Shown: in pieces, positions 6,713 through 15,569 of the stretch
Layout: every line of letters starts with the position of its first letter
How positions within the stretch are numbered: the first letter of the stretch is position 1
DNA from: Rhodospirillaceae bacterium
GTDB taxonomy: Bacteria; Pseudomonadota; Alphaproteobacteria; DSM-16000; Inquilinaceae
Reading direction: 5' to 3'
Length of the DNA stretch: 33,757 nucleotides
Assembly (NCBI GenBank): GCA_020638595.1
Contig: JACKIG010000036.1
Location: forward strand, 1-33,757
Notes under the pieces: model-generated
Told to the model about the DNA's origin: nothing
Databases searched by the model: none
The model's input: the letters and a program-made list of their open reading frames with translations, nothing else
Position numbers and translations under genes: made by a program

Positions 6713-6923
6713 GGCGCGTGCGTCCTTAGCATTGGGCAGTGGCCGCTGCCGGGCTATCGGCCGCGGGGGGGCAAGCCGGCATGGCCGGGCAAGCCCGGCA
6801 GGCGGCGGCCACGGTCACGGGTGCCGTCACCTTATCGTGCGGGCGGGCGTCGTGGCCAGCGCCGCTGCTTTGCACTGCGGCGTCACGCTCTGCCGATACC
6901 GCCCGTCAGCTGGCGGCCGCGGG

Positions 6924-7832
6924 TCAGGGACAGGTGCGCATGCCCGTGCGTGAGGCCGCGAGTCGCCCGGGAAGGCCGGACAGGGCCTTGAGGGCGTGCA
7001 GCGGCAGCGGCACGGCGCAGATCATCATGACGATCCACATCGGGCGCAGGCCATGGTCGAGGTCGAAATTCGCCAGGAACACCTGGCCCGCCGGGATGCC
7101 GCTGGTGCCTGCGTACCACGCATATTCGATGCCGGCGGCGGCCAGCCCGGCCGCGGCGGCGACGACCAGCGTTCCCGCCGCCATCCCCAACCGGATCACG
7201 ACCCCCAGGCGGTGGGCCATCAACCCCAGGAAGACGCCGGTCAGCACGACCGGACCGGAAACGTCGATCTTCGCCTGCAGGAAGAAATGCAGCAGGCCCA
7301 AGGCCGTCACCCCATAGGCTGCGCGATGCAGCCGCTTCCAGGTGCGACCGAGGCGGCGGATCGCGGCATCGAACGAGGTCGCGGCCAGCACCGCCAGCCC
7401 GATGAGCGCAGCAAAGCCGATGGTCAGATAGGTGCGGCTGGCGATCTCGCCGGCGATCCTGCCCGGGTCGCCGCCCTGGCCGACGGCATACAGCACCAGA
7501 TGGGCCGCGGCGTAGCAGAAGGTGGCGAGGCCCAGCATCCGCCGCAGGCCGGCCAGGCGCGGCCAGGCCAGCAGGCGCTTCAGCGGCGTCACCGCCAGTG
7601 TGGCCATCAGGACATAAAGCGTCCAGGTACCGGCAAGGTGGGTGGCCTGCTTGATCGGCTCGGCGCCCAGCTGGCCGGCCGCGAGGGCGTAGGCGATCCA
7701 GCCGGCGGGGGCGGCTGCCGCGACAAAGGCGGATAGCCGGACGGCGCAGAACCGCCCGCGGCGGTCACGCCACGGCGACAGCGACCGCAGCGCTGGCGAA
7801 GGGGCCGCAGCCGGCCCGTGAAAGGACGTCAT
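6924..7832 (-). CDS. msrQ: MsrQ, heme-binding membrane subunit of the MsrPQ system
   Basis: A 302-residue integral membrane protein of the ferric-reductase-like (YedZ/MsrQ) family with about six helices. Family features include TPLKRLLAWPRLAGLRRMLG, FCYAAAHLVLYAVGQ, and the His-containing helices RLHRAAYGVTALGLLHFF that would bind heme b. In other bacteria MsrQ passes electrons from the quinone pool to MsrP, a periplasmic molybdoprotein that repairs oxidised methionines. No msrP gene is visible on either side, which is unusual because the two are commonly adjacent. The first 30 residues are Arg/Pro/Ser-rich, and the true start may be later than ATG 7832. Confidence 0.85.
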   Translation of the reverse strand: MTSFHGPAAAPSPALRSLSPWRDRRGRFCAVRLSAFVAAAAPAGWIAYALAAGQLGAEPIKQATHLAGTWTLYVLMATLAVTPLKRLLAWPRLAGLRRMLGLATFCYAAAHLVLYAVGQGGDPGRIAGEIASRTYLTIGFAALIGLAVLAATSFDAAIRRLGRTWKRLHRAAYGVTALGLLHFFLQAKIDVSGPVVLTGVFLGLMAHRLGVVIRLGMAAGTLVVAAAAGLAAAGIEYAWYAGTSGIPAGQVFLANFDLDHGLRPMWIVMMICAVPLPLHALKALSGLPGRLAASRTGMRTCP

Positions 7833-8192
7833 GGCAAATCCGCGTATCTTGCCCGCATGTGCCGGTAGCGACAGATGGGGATCGGCCGCGGGCGGCGGAA
7901 CCCCGGCGGGCGTTCACAAGCCCGTTTGGCCCATGTGATCGGACCCGGGCGACGGCGCAATCCCCCGGGCTGTTGGCGACGCAGGCATGGGGCGCCGGCG
8001 ACGATGGCGAGGGCAAATGCGGCCGCGCCCTCGGATTGCCTTGTTCCTTCCGCATCGTTGGATAACATCGACTTGGCTCCTCGCGGCCGGACGGCGCGCG
8101 GGGGGGCAGGGTGGGCCCGGACGTGCCGGCACGGCATACCGCGTCTGCGGCCGACCGTTTCATCTCATCTGCTCAGCCCTTGGGGAGGACCC
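7833..8192. other. 360-base gene-free divergent region
   Basis: Lies between the starts of the leftward msrQ and rightward 8193 genes, so it should hold two promoters. A weak rightward candidate is TTGTTC (8041-8046), 16 bases, TAACAT (8063-8068), but it is 125 bases from the start codon. Open frames in this stretch are Arg/Pro-rich and look like shadows of GC-rich DNA. No RNA gene was recognised. Confidence 0.35.
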
Positions 8193-8543
8193 ATGACTCT
8201 GAAAGGTATCGGCGCGGCCCTGGCGGGCGGGCTGTTTCTCTTCACCGCCAATCTCGCCCAGGCTGCCTATGCGACCAGCGGGTGGGTGGAAACCTCCATC
8301 GACCTGGAGACATGCCTGCAGGTCGGCGAACGCGCCGTCGCCGTCGAAGGGTTCAGCGCCAGCCGCGGCCGCACCAGCGCCTTCGGCTGGCGGGGGGAGG
8401 AGAACATCATCGCCCGGTGCATTCCCGAGCATGGGCTGGTGGTGATCTATGTCTACAGCCACCAGGATGTGGTCGACGGCATCCTGGAACGGCTGCGGGC
8501 CGCCTATTCCGCGGCTGCGTCGGGCGTGAAGCCGCGACTGTAG
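8193..8543 (+). CDS. small secreted protein of unknown function, 116 residues
   Basis: I do not recognise the family. The protein starts with a clear signal peptide (hydrophobic core GAALAGGLFLFTANLAQA, probable cleavage at AQA). A compact mature domain of about 90 residues follows, with two cysteines (ETCLQVG and IARCIPEHG) that could form a disulfide. The pattern resembles a small alpha/beta fold, ending in an amphipathic helix (VDGILERLRAAYSAA). The ribosome-binding site GGGGAGGA ends a few bases before ATG 8193, which fixes the start. It is probably periplasmic. It is a single gene, convergent with the cyclic-nucleotide-binding gene 22 bases downstream. Confidence 0.7.
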   Translation: MTLKGIGAALAGGLFLFTANLAQAAYATSGWVETSIDLETCLQVGERAVAVEGFSASRGRTSAFGWRGEENIIARCIPEHGLVVIYVYSHQDVVDGILERLRAAYSAAASGVKPRL

Positions 8544-8565
8544 GCCCGGGCGCGGCGGCGTGCCG

Positions 8566-9063
8566 TCAGGCCCCGGTCTTGGGGGCTGACGGCGCCTGCA
8601 GCGCTTCCAGTTCGCGCACGCGCTGTTCGGCCCGGCTGGCGTCCTTTGTCGTCTTTTCCAGCCTCAGGGCCAAGACCCGCATGATCTCCACCGCCATCTG
8701 GGGGAATTCGGTGATCAGGCGGAAGAACAGGTCCTTGGTGATGCGCAGCGTCACCAGGTCGGTCTTGGCCCGCACCGTGGCCGTGCGCGGCACGTCGCAG
8801 AGGATGGCGATTTCACCGACGAAATCGTTGCGCCTGAGGGTGGCGACGCGGAAGGGCGTGCCGCCGGTGCTGACCAGCACGTCGGCCTCGCCATCCATGA
8901 TGATGTAGGCCGAATCGCCCATCTCGTTCTGTTCGCAGACGATGTCGCCGGCGCGGAATTTCAGCCTCTCGCTGGTGAAGGCCAGCAGCTTCAGCTTCGA
9001 CGTCTCGATATTGGCGAACAAGGGGATGCGTTTGAGAAGGTCGACTTCCTGCATGATGCTCAT
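8566..9063 (-). CDS. cyclic-nucleotide-binding domain protein
   Basis: A 165-residue protein made of one cNMP-binding domain (about residues 10-130) and a C-terminal Lys/Arg/Glu-rich coiled-coil helix (130-155). The phosphate-binding cassette is intact: F81-V-G-E84-I-A-I, then P92-R93-T-A-T-V. Glu84 and Arg93 are the positions that contact ribose and phosphate, so ligand binding is plausible. There is no HTH or other output domain. It would thus act by protein contact, like a stand-alone regulatory subunit. It lies 34 bases downstream of the ABC gene, same strand, and probably in the same transcript. Regulation of that transporter by cAMP or c-di-GMP-like ligands is inference. Confidence 0.85.
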   Translation of the reverse strand: MSIMQEVDLLKRIPLFANIETSKLKLLAFTSERLKFRAGDIVCEQNEMGDSAYIIMDGEADVLVSTGGTPFRVATLRRNDFVGEIAILCDVPRTATVRAKTDLVTLRITKDLFFRLITEFPQMAVEIMRVLALRLEKTTKDASRAEQRVRELEALQAPSAPKTGA

Positions 9064-9097
9064 GCGTTCATCCCCCTATCCGTGATGGCCCCGCCGG

Positions 9098-11749
9098 TCA
9101 TTCGCCGTCCAGCAGGGATTTGAGCACGCCACCGGTCCGGCCCTGAAGCTCCTCGAAGGTCCCGCGCTCCGCGACCTTGCCGTCGCGCACCACGATGACC
9201 TCGTCGAAGTCGCGGGCCATGCCGGGGCGGTGCGGGCTCCAGATCAAACCGCGTCCCTTCATCCGCGCGCGGATGCCGTCGGCCAGCCGTTGCTGGGCCG
9301 GCCCGTCAAGGCGGGCCGTTGCCTCGTTCAGGATCAGGACGTCCGGCGCCTTCAACAGGGCGCGGGCCAGGCCCAGCTTCTGCTGCTGCACCGAGTTCAG
9401 CCGCGAGCCGGCGATGCCCGCCGACATGTCCAGGCCGACTTCGACGATGGCGGTACGCAGCTCCAGCTCGTCCACCACTTCGGCGATCAAGGCCTGCACC
9501 CGCTCCTGGGATCCGGCCTGGCCATAGCGGACCTTGCCGAACAGGATATTGTCCTGGATGGTCGCGGCGGAGTTGTAGCGCTCAACATCGAAGAACTCGA
9601 CGGCCCCGCGCAGCGACTCCGGCAGGTCGGCCGCAAACACCTGGCGCGCCTGCAGGATGCGCTCACGCACGCCGTCGTCGACCAGGTCCAGGCGGTGGCG
9701 GGACACCACCAGCTTGAACGGCAGCGACATCAGGCGCGCGCGGTCGTCGGGCCGCAGGCTGGCGGCCCCTTCCTTGCGCATCTTGGTGACGATCGGCTGG
9801 AAGTCCGGCAGGTCGTCGGAGCTGATGAACGAGAACTGTTCGAAGAACTCGTGCCCCGGCGGCAGGCCTGCGAACATCTCGATCATCGTCTCGGCCAGTT
9901 CCGTGCCGATGCGCACGAATTCGTCCACCAGGCCGACCTTGTCCAGGACCGACAGCACGTAGGGGTGGCAGGCCATCGTATCGGGCGCGAAGGTGCCGCC
10001 GACCGGCGTGCCGAACAGCAGGTTTTCCGCAACGCTGGCGCTGGTGTTGTATCGGTCCGCATCGAACAGCTCGACCAGCGCCGAATCGTCGCCGGCGCCG
10101 TTCAGCCGGGCGCGGGTGGCTTGGCGCGCATGTAGAACCTTGCCTGCCACCTCCGTGTCCGCCGCCGGATCGATCGACCCGTTCAGGCCGAAGCGGTAGA
10201 CGTCCTCGGCGATCTCCACCAAGGCCAGCACTTCCGCCGACCTCGCCGACAGCTCCTCCGGCGAACTGGCGCCCGCGGCGGCGTAGTCGACCCAGTCCGC
10301 GTTGACGTCGTCGATGGTGTTTCCGGATGCCATCGCCTCGAAGATGCGGCGCTTGCGGGCCGTTTCCTCCTCCGGCGAATAGGTGGGCTGGACCACCGGG
10401 CGGTGCTTGAGGCCGTAATACAGGTTCGCCCGCAGCGAGGACGAATACATGAACGGGGACTGCCCGACATAGGCAAAGGCCCGGCCGGTCAGCGACTCGG
10501 GCAGGGCCGTCAGGTCATGCTCGCCCAGCCGGATGCGGCCCGACGTGGGCACGAGCAGCCGCGCCATCAGCATCAGCAGTTCGTCCCGCCCGGCGCCGCC
10601 GCCGTTGATCACGGCAACGTGGCGATCGAGCGGAAGCGACAGGGTCAGGCTCTCGATCGCCGGAACGCTGCCTTCCTCGGTGTAGGTGACGTTGCTGAAC
10701 GACAGCTCCCGCGGCAGCGGGCCTTCGATGGGGTTGTCCTGGACCAGCTGTTCCGCCGGCTGGATGTCGGGCGGCTGGAACTGCTCCACCACCTGGTCGT
10801 ACTTGATCCGCGCATCTTCGGTGATCTGATAGAAGTTCAGCAGCTCGCGCCACGGCCCGGAGAGATCCTTGTAGGCGGCAAGAACGGCCACCAGCGCGCC
10901 GAAAGACAGACTGCCTTTGATCACCAGGTATCCGCCGATCGAATAGAAAAAGAACGGGGTGATCTGGTTGATGAAGTTGTTCAGGAATTTGATGAAGAAC
11001 TTGCGGTTGTAGATCTCGAACCGGATCTGATAGATGGTCCCCAGGCGATGGCTGTAGTCGGCCAGGTGATAGGCCGACGTATCATGTGCATGGATTTCCT
11101 GGGTGCCGGACACGGTCTCGCCGATCCGGTCGGCAAGCTCGCGCATGGTGCGCACGCGCCTCTTGCCCAGCTGGTTGACGTGCCATTGCAGCTTGGGGAT
11201 CACATAGGCCTGCAACGGGTAGAGCGAGATGGCGGCAGCGCCCAGGATTGGGTCCTGCATGAAGATGAAGACGATGTAGGTCAGCAGGGTGCCGCCCTGG
11301 AAGGCCGGCAGGGCATAGGCATCGCCGACGAAACCGCCCAGCGGCTCGACCTCCGAAGTGATCATCGGAATGATCTCGCCCTGGCTCATCCGCTTGAAGC
11401 GCGGCAGGCGGAACAGCAGGACGCGCAGGTAAAGCTCGTAGCGCAGCCGGCGCAGCATCCGTTCGCCGAGCTTCCCGCGGTAGACGTTGATGTACCATTT
11501 GAATGCGCCGTTTATCAGAACAAGCGCCAGAAAAGCCCCGCAGAGAATAAACAAATACTCAATCTGATCGAGTGAAATTCCAAGTATCGATTGGGGGAAA
11601 TCCGTGCCGCCAATGGCCTTGTTAACGATCGTCTTCGGAAGTTCCAACGAATAGTACAATATCGGGAATGAGACAACAGTAAGAAACAGAATGTATATCT
11701 GTTCTTTCTTGCTGAAATGCCAGACAAAGCCAAAAATGGATTTCTGCAT
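9098..11749 (-). CDS. ABC exporter-like protein with degenerate, internally repeated ATPase domain
   Basis: An 883-residue protein. An N-terminal ABC exporter membrane domain (about residues 10-310) is followed by an ATPase domain that is far too long and lacks key residues. The Walker A region reads N-GGGAGRDE (382-390), so the invariant Lys is Arg388 and the next Ser/Thr is Asp389. The signature reads LNSVQQQ (784-790) instead of LSGGQ. Walker B is LILNEATA, with Asn808 for Asp; Glu809 and His840 are kept. Between the Q-loop (Gln430) and the signature lie about 350 residues instead of about 60. They contain two more Q-loop-like segments, RYNTSASVAENLLFG (566-580) and RYNSAATIQDNILFG (724-738). 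ATG 11749 is preferred over an upstream TTG (11764) for its ribosome-binding site. ATP hydrolysis by a canonical mechanism seems unlikely. The substrate is unknown; a glycolipid is a guess from context. Confidence 0.8.
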   Translation of the reverse strand: MQKSIFGFVWHFSKKEQIYILFLTVVSFPILYYSLELPKTIVNKAIGGTDFPQSILGISLDQIEYLFILCGAFLALVLINGAFKWYINVYRGKLGERMLRRLRYELYLRVLLFRLPRFKRMSQGEIIPMITSEVEPLGGFVGDAYALPAFQGGTLLTYIVFIFMQDPILGAAAISLYPLQAYVIPKLQWHVNQLGKRRVRTMRELADRIGETVSGTQEIHAHDTSAYHLADYSHRLGTIYQIRFEIYNRKFFIKFLNNFINQITPFFFYSIGGYLVIKGSLSFGALVAVLAAYKDLSGPWRELLNFYQITEDARIKYDQVVEQFQPPDIQPAEQLVQDNPIEGPLPRELSFSNVTYTEEGSVPAIESLTLSLPLDRHVAVINGGGAGRDELLMLMARLLVPTSGRIRLGEHDLTALPESLTGRAFAYVGQSPFMYSSSLRANLYYGLKHRPVVQPTYSPEEETARKRRIFEAMASGNTIDDVNADWVDYAAAGASSPEELSARSAEVLALVEIAEDVYRFGLNGSIDPAADTEVAGKVLHARQATRARLNGAGDDSALVELFDADRYNTSASVAENLLFGTPVGGTFAPDTMACHPYVLSVLDKVGLVDEFVRIGTELAETMIEMFAGLPPGHEFFEQFSFISSDDLPDFQPIVTKMRKEGAASLRPDDRARLMSLPFKLVVSRHRLDLVDDGVRERILQARQVFAADLPESLRGAVEFFDVERYNSAATIQDNILFGKVRYGQAGSQERVQALIAEVVDELELRTAIVEVGLDMSAGIAGSRLNSVQQQKLGLARALLKAPDVLILNEATARLDGPAQQRLADGIRARMKGRGLIWSPHRPGMARDFDEVIVVRDGKVAERGTFEELQGRTGGVLKSLLDGE

Positions 11750-11960
11750 AGATGTCCAAATCAAGGGGTGTCGAGGGAATGTGCAATGCCTGGCCGTGTG
11801 TCAGGACCTGGCGCCCGGACAATATCCGCTTTGATCCGGCGCAGCAAACGCCATGGTTTCCGGCAGGCGCTTCGTGGTAGAGATTGGGCCGGCGAACCCG
11901 TCGGGCAGCCGCGCGTTTATCTCCTAGGCTCCGGGACGATCCGGCGGCTGACGAGGCATC
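11750..11960. promoter_or_regulatory. divergent promoter region, ABC gene and glycosyltransferase operon
   Basis: This 211-base gap separates the starts of two divergent transcription units and must hold both promoters unless they are internal. No convincing -35/-10 pair was found. Its base composition is back to the GC-rich norm, unlike the A/T-rich start of the ABC gene beside it. Confidence 0.4.
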
Positions 11961-13181
11961 ATGGCAAAGCGCAACGACCATAGTCGGGTCCTGATCTACA
12001 GCCACGACAGTTTCGGGCTGGGGCATCTCCGCCGCTGCCGGGCCATCGCCCATGCGCTGGTGCAGCGCGACCCGCAGATGTCGGTACTGATCCTCTCCGG
12101 GTCGCCGATCATCGGCAGCTACGAATTCGGCGCGCGGGTCGACTTCGTGCGCATCCCCGGGGTCATCAAGCTCAGCAACGGCGAGTACACATCGCTGAGC
12201 CTGAAGATCGACCTCGCGGAGACGCTGGCCATGCGCGCGTCGATCATCGAGCACACGGCGTCGATCTTCGATCCCGACCTGTTCCTGGTCGACAAGGAGC
12301 CGCTGGGCCTGCGCGGCGAGGTCAAGGGCACGCTGGAGCTGCTGAAGGCCAGGGGCACGCCGCTGGTGCTCGGCCTGCGCGATGTGCTGGACGAGCCGGG
12401 GCAGCTGGCGCCGGAGTGGGAGCGCAAGAACGTCCTGCCGGCGTTGCGCCATCTCTACGACAGCATCTGGGTCTACGGCCTGCCGCAGATCTGCGATCCG
12501 CTGGAAGGGATCGCCGTGCCGCAGAGCGTGCGGCGCAAGGTCGCCTACACCGGCTATCTGCGGCGGGCCCGGTCGGGCGGCCGGCTGAGCTGGGCGTCCC
12601 CCTTCGGGCGGCCGTTCATCCTGGTGACGCCGGGCGGCGGCGGCGATGGGGACGAACTGGTCGACTGGGTGCTGCGCGCTTACGAGCAGGCCGGCACATT
12701 GCCGCACCCGGCGCTGATCGTGCTGGGTCCGTTCATGCAGCTGGAGCGCCAGAGCGAATTCATGGTGCGGGCCGCCGCGCTCGACGACGTCGAGATGATC
12801 ACCTTCGAAGCCCACATGGAAGACCTCATGGAACAGGCGGTGGGGATCGTCGGGATGGGCGGCTACAACACCTTCTGCGAGATCCTGTCCTTCGACAAGC
12901 GGGCCATCGTCGTCCCGCGGGAGCGGCCGCGCCGCGAGCAGTTCATGCGCGCTGAACGGGCCGACCGCTTCGGCCTGGTCAGGATGCTGCCGGCCGACGA
13001 GGTCATGGACACACAGCAGATGATCGACGCGCTGGTCCGCCTGCCCGCGCAGCCGAAACCGTCGGAGGTGATGATCCCGGGCCTGCTCGACGGTCTCGAC
13101 CGGGTGCACGCCCTGGTCGGCGAAGCGATCGCCGATGCGCGCGGGCTGCCGGCGACGTTCCGCGAACGGCAGACGGCCTGA
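11961..13181 (+). CDS. MurG-like GT-B glycosyltransferase (first of operon)
   Basis: A 406-residue predicted glycosyltransferase of the GT-B, MurG/GT28-like group (the predicted glycosyltransferase type of COG4671). The N-terminal Rossmann domain opens with VLIYSHDSFGLGHLRRC, the acceptor-side glycine loop. The C-terminal donor-binding domain has FILVTPGGGGDG and the typical nucleotide-sugar motif around VGMGGYNTFCEILSFDKRAIVVPR. It is soluble or peripheral, with no membrane helix. It opens the rightward operon; the next gene starts 4 bases after its stop. A similar protein is encoded at 16147. Donor and acceptor sugars cannot be told from sequence. Confidence 0.85.
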   Translation: MAKRNDHSRVLIYSHDSFGLGHLRRCRAIAHALVQRDPQMSVLILSGSPIIGSYEFGARVDFVRIPGVIKLSNGEYTSLSLKIDLAETLAMRASIIEHTASIFDPDLFLVDKEPLGLRGEVKGTLELLKARGTPLVLGLRDVLDEPGQLAPEWERKNVLPALRHLYDSIWVYGLPQICDPLEGIAVPQSVRRKVAYTGYLRRARSGGRLSWASPFGRPFILVTPGGGGDGDELVDWVLRAYEQAGTLPHPALIVLGPFMQLERQSEFMVRAAALDDVEMITFEAHMEDLMEQAVGIVGMGGYNTFCEILSFDKRAIVVPRERPRREQFMRAERADRFGLVRMLPADEVMDTQQMIDALVRLPAQPKPSEVMIPGLLDGLDRVHALVGEAIADARGLPATFRERQTA

Positions 13182-13185
13182 GGCC

Positions 13186-14454
13186 ATGGGCCAACCCGCC
13201 GGCGGGGCCGGTCGTACGGCCATCGTCGTCAAGGGCTATCCGCGCCTGTCGGAAACCTTCATCGCGCAGGAGATCCTGGCCCTACAGCAGCGCGGCCAGG
13301 CCCAGCTGATCGTCTCGCTGCGCCACCCCACCGACAGCCATGTCCACGACCTGAACCGGCGCATCACCGCGCCGGTCCTGTACCTGCCCGAATACCTCCG
13401 CAGCGAACCGCGGCGGGTGCTGGCCGCCTGGGCCTGGGCGCGCCGGCAGCCGGGCTATCGGGCGGCCCTCGCCGCCTTCCTGGCCGACTGGCGCCGGGAC
13501 CCCGGGGCCAGCCGCGGGCGCCGCTTCGGCCAGGCCTGCGTGCTGGCGCGCGAGCTGCCGGGCGATGTCGACCGACTGCACAGCCACTACCTGCACACCC
13601 CGGCCTCCACGACCCGCTATGCCGCGCTGATCCGCGGCCTGCCGTGGAGCTTTTCCGCCCACGCGAAGGACATCTGGACGACGCCGGCGTGGGACCTGCG
13701 GCGCAAGCTGGCATCGGCCGCCTGGGGGGTGACGTGCACGGCCGCCAACCGGCGCTACCTCAACGGCCTGGCGCCTGCCGACCGGCCGGTGGCGCTGGTC
13801 TATCACGGCCTCGACTTTTCGCGGTTCCCCAAGCCGGCGGTGCGCCCGCCGCGCGACGGCAGCGACCCGGACGACCCCGTGCGCATCGTCAGCGTCGGCC
13901 GGGCGGTGGAAAAGAAGGGCTATGACGTGCTGCTGACGGCCCTGGCCGGGCTGCCGGCCGGCCTGCACTGGCGCTTCGTCCATATCGGCGGCGGGCAGGA
14001 ACTCGCCCGGCTGAGGTCGCTGGCCCAGGGGCTGGGCCTGGCGGAGAAGGTGGACTGGCGGGGTGCCCAGGCCCAGGACAAGGTGGTGCAGGCGCTGTGC
14101 GAGGCCGACCTGTTCGTCCTGGCGGCCCGCATCGCCCGCAACGGCGACCGCGACGGCCTGCCCAACGTGCTGATGGAAGCCCAGGCCGTCGGCCTCGCCT
14201 GCCTGGCGACGAAGGTATCGGCGATCCCCGAACTGATCGAGGATGGGCGGACCGGGCGACTGGTCGCCCCGGACGATGCAGCCGCCCTGGGCCGGGGCCT
14301 GGCGGGGCTGATCGCGTGTCCGGACGACCGGCAGCGGCTCGGCGCGGCCGGCGCGGCCCGGGTCCGCCGCGATTTCTCCTTCGAACGGGGGATCGACTGG
14401 CTGGCCGCGCGGTTCGATCTGGCGGACGACGCCTGCGCTGCGGCAACGGCATGA
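13186..14454 (+). CDS. GT4-family glycosyltransferase
   Basis: A 422-residue GT-B fold enzyme of family GT4. The N-terminal domain carries KGYPRLSETFIAQEI, usual in exopolysaccharide-type transferases, and a conserved LHSHYLHTPA. The C-terminal domain begins VRIVSVGRAVEKKGYDVLL and contains RDGLPNVLMEAQAVGLACLATKVSAIPELI, which is the GT4 EX7E-like donor-binding signature. The ATG at 13186 follows the previous stop by 4 bases with GAGG just ahead. The end overlaps the next gene by ATGA. It likely builds the same glycan as its neighbours, working in the cytoplasm at the inner membrane. The sugar specificity is unknown. Confidence 0.9.
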   Translation: MGQPAGGAGRTAIVVKGYPRLSETFIAQEILALQQRGQAQLIVSLRHPTDSHVHDLNRRITAPVLYLPEYLRSEPRRVLAAWAWARRQPGYRAALAAFLADWRRDPGASRGRRFGQACVLARELPGDVDRLHSHYLHTPASTTRYAALIRGLPWSFSAHAKDIWTTPAWDLRRKLASAAWGVTCTAANRRYLNGLAPADRPVALVYHGLDFSRFPKPAVRPPRDGSDPDDPVRIVSVGRAVEKKGYDVLLTALAGLPAGLHWRFVHIGGGQELARLRSLAQGLGLAEKVDWRGAQAQDKVVQALCEADLFVLAARIARNGDRDGLPNVLMEAQAVGLACLATKVSAIPELIEDGRTGRLVAPDDAAALGRGLAGLIACPDDRQRLGAAGAARVRRDFSFERGIDWLAARFDLADDACAAATA

Positions 14455-15569
14455 GAGTTGCCTTCTACGCGCCGATGAAGCCGCCAACCCATCCGGCCCC
14501 GTCCGGCGACCGGCGCATGGCCCGCCTGCTGATGGCGGCGCTGGCCCAGGCCGGCCATCGCGCGGTGCTGGCGTCGCGGCTCAGAAGCTGGGACGACGGC
14601 CGGCGGCCGCAGCGCCAGCAGCGCATCCGCCGCCGTGGCGAGGCGGCGGCCGAGCGCCTGATCGGCCGCTGGGGCGCCCGCCCGGCGGGACGACGGCCCC
14701 AGGCCTGGCTGACCTACCACCTCTACCACAAGGCGCCGGACTGGATCGGCCCGGCCGTCTGCGGCGCCCTGAAGATCCCGTACCTGGCGGCCGAGGCGTC
14801 CTATGCGGCCAAGCAGGCGCAGGGACCCTGGGCCGAAGGCCTGCGGGCGACGGAACGGGCGCTGGCGATGGCCGATGCCGTTCTGGCGATGACCCGGGAA
14901 GACCTGGACGGGCTGCGGGACCGGGTGGCACCCGATCGCCTGGCGGCCTTTCCCCCCTTCGTCGACACGGCACCCTTCACCGCCGCGGCGGCCGCGCGCG
15001 AGCACCATCGCCGGGCATGGTGGGCGGGCGCGGACGGGCCGTGGCTGCTGGCCGTCGGCATGATGCGCGAGGGCGACAAGCTGCGGTCGTACCGGTCCCT
15101 GGCCGCGGCGCTGGCGCTTCTGGCGGACCGCCCGTGGCGGCTGGCGATTGCCGGCGACGGCCCGGCACGCGCGCAGGTGGAGGCGCTGTTTGCGCCGGAG
15201 CGGACCCGCTTTCTGGGCGCGATCGCGCCCGAGCGCATGCCGGGGCTGTATGCCGCGGCCGACCTGCTGGTGTGGCCGGCCGTCAACGAAGCCTATGGCA
15301 TGATCTTCCTGGAGGCACAGGCCGCGTCGCTGGCGATCGTGGCGCATGCGGACCGGGCCGTGCCCGAAGTGGTTGTCGACGGGACGACCGGCCTGCTGGC
15401 GCCGCCCGGCGATACCGCGGGGCTTGCCGCGCGGATCCGGTTGCTGCTGGACGAGCCGGCGCGCCGCTGCGCCCTGGCGCGGGCGGGGGGCAGCAGGGCG
15501 GCGGCCGATCTCGACATCGCCGCCGCCGCGCGCCGCCTTGATTCGGTCCTGGCCCGGGTCTGCCGATGA
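14451..15569 (+). CDS. GT4-family glycosyltransferase (second)
   Basis: A 372-residue GT-B enzyme. The start MRVAFYAPMKPPTHPAPSGD is a common GT4 opening. The C-terminal domain holds LLAVGMMREGDKLRSY, the LAIAGDGPARAQVEALF stretch, and the donor signature NEAYGMIFLEAQAASLAIVA followed by PEVVVDGTTGLLAPPGD. The segment around residues 40-75 is very Arg-rich. The gene overlaps both neighbours by 4 bases (ATGA at each end). It presumably adds one sugar of the operon's product. Specificity cannot be read from the sequence. Confidence 0.88.
   Translation: MRVAFYAPMKPPTHPAPSGDRRMARLLMAALAQAGHRAVLASRLRSWDDGRRPQRQQRIRRRGEAAAERLIGRWGARPAGRRPQAWLTYHLYHKAPDWIGPAVCGALKIPYLAAEASYAAKQAQGPWAEGLRATERALAMADAVLAMTREDLDGLRDRVAPDRLAAFPPFVDTAPFTAAAAAREHHRRAWWAGADGPWLLAVGMMREGDKLRSYRSLAAALALLADRPWRLAIAGDGPARAQVEALFAPERTRFLGAIAPERMPGLYAAADLLVWPAVNEAYGMIFLEAQAASLAIVAHADRAVPEVVVDGTTGLLAPPGDTAGLAARIRLLLDEPARRCALARAGGSRAAADLDIAAAARRLDSVLARVCR

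Noticed and set aside
8041..8068. TTGTTC-16-TAACAT as promoter of the 8193 gene
   Set aside because: Only partial matches and 125 bases from the start codon; noted but not called.
7829..8137. Minus-strand frame overlapping the msrQ start
   Set aside because: Arg/Pro-rich composition, no motif, and it would occupy the expected promoter region.
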